Source: Sweltsa coloradensis (lineage: Eukaryota; Arthropoda; Insecta; Plecoptera; Chloroperlidae). From it: a stretch of 64,000 nucleotides of DNA. A program made the position numbers and the translations under genes. Location: positions 186,001-250,000 of the forward strand of contig JAMZAV010000159.1 in the NCBI GenBank assembly GCA_024449915.1, read 5' to 3'. The notes below the pieces were generated by a model. That model searched no databases. It was given only the letters and a program-made list of their open reading frames with translations, and had not been told where the DNA came from. This document shows, piece by piece, positions 62,640 through 64,000 of this stretch (positions are counted from its first letter, which is position 1; the number at the start of each line of letters is the position of its first letter).

Positions 62640-63387
62640 CTAGAAACGCTAAAGTCCCGGGACGTTTGGATGAGCTTTTTTTTAAAGTTTTTAGTCTGCG
62701 TGGGATAATCTTTACTTTTGCGAGTGCTTTGTTGCTTTGTTTTGCTGTCCCAGCATTGTAGGTGATTGTTGTCAAGTTTCTATTGTGCTTGTCAATTGTT
62801 ATTATTACTGTTAAAAACTTAATTAAAAGCTTTATTTCTATGGATTCTGGGTAATTTTCAACTTTTTCTTTCAAAGGTACTTTAACACCATAACCTTAAT
62901 GTCCATGTATAATAGAACAGTTGAAGCCCCACCCTTTGGTCAGAATTGGCCCAAATGCACGAAATATCGTAAAAATCAAAAAACTTATATTAAAAGCTTT
63001 TTCTATGAATTCCGGTAATTTTTTCAACTTTTTCTTTCAAAAGGTACTACATCACCATAACCTTAATGTCCATGTATAATATGAACGTTGTAGCCCCACC
63101 CGTTTGGTCAGAATCGGCCCAAATGTCACGAAAATATCGCACTAAAAATCGAAAAAAATCGTAAAAGTACGATATTCATGAGAAATATTTCTACGATTGT
63201 ACCCAAAAACAATACACCTCTAAGTTCAGAGATTTCGAAGGTCCCCTCAAATTTTCATCAAGATCGGATATGCCGTTTGCCTGGTAGAGAGTTAACAGAC
63301 AAAAAAAAAAAAAAACAAAACAAACAAACACCCGAGCTAAATTTTTTGGGGGTCAGTGAAATTGAAGTCTTCGCTTCGCTCATCCAA
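62640..63387 (-). mobile_element. Helentron/HINE-like element H10
   Basis: Same subfamily as H1: left end CTAGAAACGCTAAAGTCCCG, two tandem modules with TTAATGTCCATGTATAAT and CCCCACCC, a CAAACAAACA-type run, and right end TTCGCTTCGCTCATCCAA. Confidence 0.6.
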
Positions 63388-63499
63388 TGAGCTATGTGTA
63401 TGTGTAAAGCACAAGGGTATACAATTTGGAATTATCTTTTAACCATTCTCAAAACCTTCTACCAAACCATAACTTATCCAATCGCGCATCTGACAGCAT

Positions 63500-63612
63500 A
63501 CGGGCCACTGAACACTGTCCTTGGCCCAGATCCTTCGAGGGTAAAGCCAGCCCGCCGGTCCGGTATGCGGAAGACTCGGATTCGAGTCTCGACTCGGGAG
63601 GGATGTTCAACT
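63500..63612 (+). repeat. tRNA-derived SINE-like fragment
   Basis: Contains GGATTCGAGTCTC, a B-box-like motif, after about 60 bp with GGTAAAGCCAGCCCGCCGG. I cannot fold a plausible tRNA from it. Confidence 0.35.
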
Positions 63613-64000
63613 GATAACGAATCCAGCTCGTGAGTCCAACTCGTGTGCCGTTACCTTCAGATTTGGAACGACTTGCGTACTAAAACACTCGAGCGACATT
63701 TACTAACCAACCGGTTAGACCGAGGACCACGCACGCGCCCACTCACCAACCACACAGCGATCAACAACGAGGAATCCGACAAATCAGATTAATTAAGTAG
63801 TGGTTCCATTTAAATTGTAATGGGCGATGCATGCACGTTCGTTGAACCTATGGTCGCGATCCCCTGCCGGCGCAGTGAGTGTATTGGCTCTCACCTTACA
63901 CGTACCAACGAAGAATGAATATCAACAGACGAAACTGAGGCCCGACGTGTAGATTGTCAATAAACCGTAACTATTACTTGTGCGAGTTTCGAACGCTTGC

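Overview
This is a 64 kb piece of an AT-rich, intron-containing, transposon-laden animal nuclear genome, most likely an arthropod and perhaps a hemimetabolous insect. The taxon is inferred from gene style (digestive-type procarboxypeptidases with a YxGxxLLRV-like propeptide start, short TATA/initiator promoters, many foldback elements) and not from a diagnostic marker. Every gene I can support lies on the minus strand; the plus-strand ORFs look like antisense or repeat shadows. Layout on the + coordinate: gene A (2249-6443), a block of duplicated pseudogene debris (8.9-13.0 kb), gene B (13715-17446), gene C (18889-29356, with a 6.8 kb transposon-filled intron), a cluster of Helentron-like repeats (29.9-34.0 kb), a gene-poor stretch with one orphan exon-like signal (34.6-41.2 kb), a CEP162-like coiled-coil centrosomal gene (41199-47964, 5' end not found), a MITE-rich stretch (48-52.4 kb), gene D (52499-59479), and repeat-rich sequence to the end. 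Genes A-D are a tandem cluster of M14A zinc procarboxypeptidases. All four share the same five-exon plan with intron phases 1,1,1,0, a signal peptide, a propeptide ending at a basic residue, and a catalytic domain with HxRE...H zinc ligands. A and D form one pair with an acidic residue at the position equivalent to bovine CPA 255 (carboxypeptidase B-like). B and C form a second pair with Met there (carboxypeptidase A-like). B, C and D share a core promoter (TATAAAAGG, then a CA(G/T)TC initiator, then a predicted 15-nt 5' UTR). They would act together as secreted, trypsin-activated digestive exopeptidases, with one exception. The exception is the main hunt result. Gene C keeps a full open reading frame and the zinc ligands, but the catalytic base (bovine Glu270) is Ala. 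Its exon-3 splice acceptor also lies in a perfect-looking 72-bp triplication, and its two upstream acceptor copies would lead straight into in-frame TAG codons. Its first coding exon is almost identical to that of gene B although the other exons have diverged, which suggests gene conversion. The window also holds paired filled and empty sites that define two transposon families: a rolling-circle Helentron/HINE-like family and a 651-bp element with 3-bp target duplications. There is also a 56-bp palindromic element with a perfect 8-bp target duplication.
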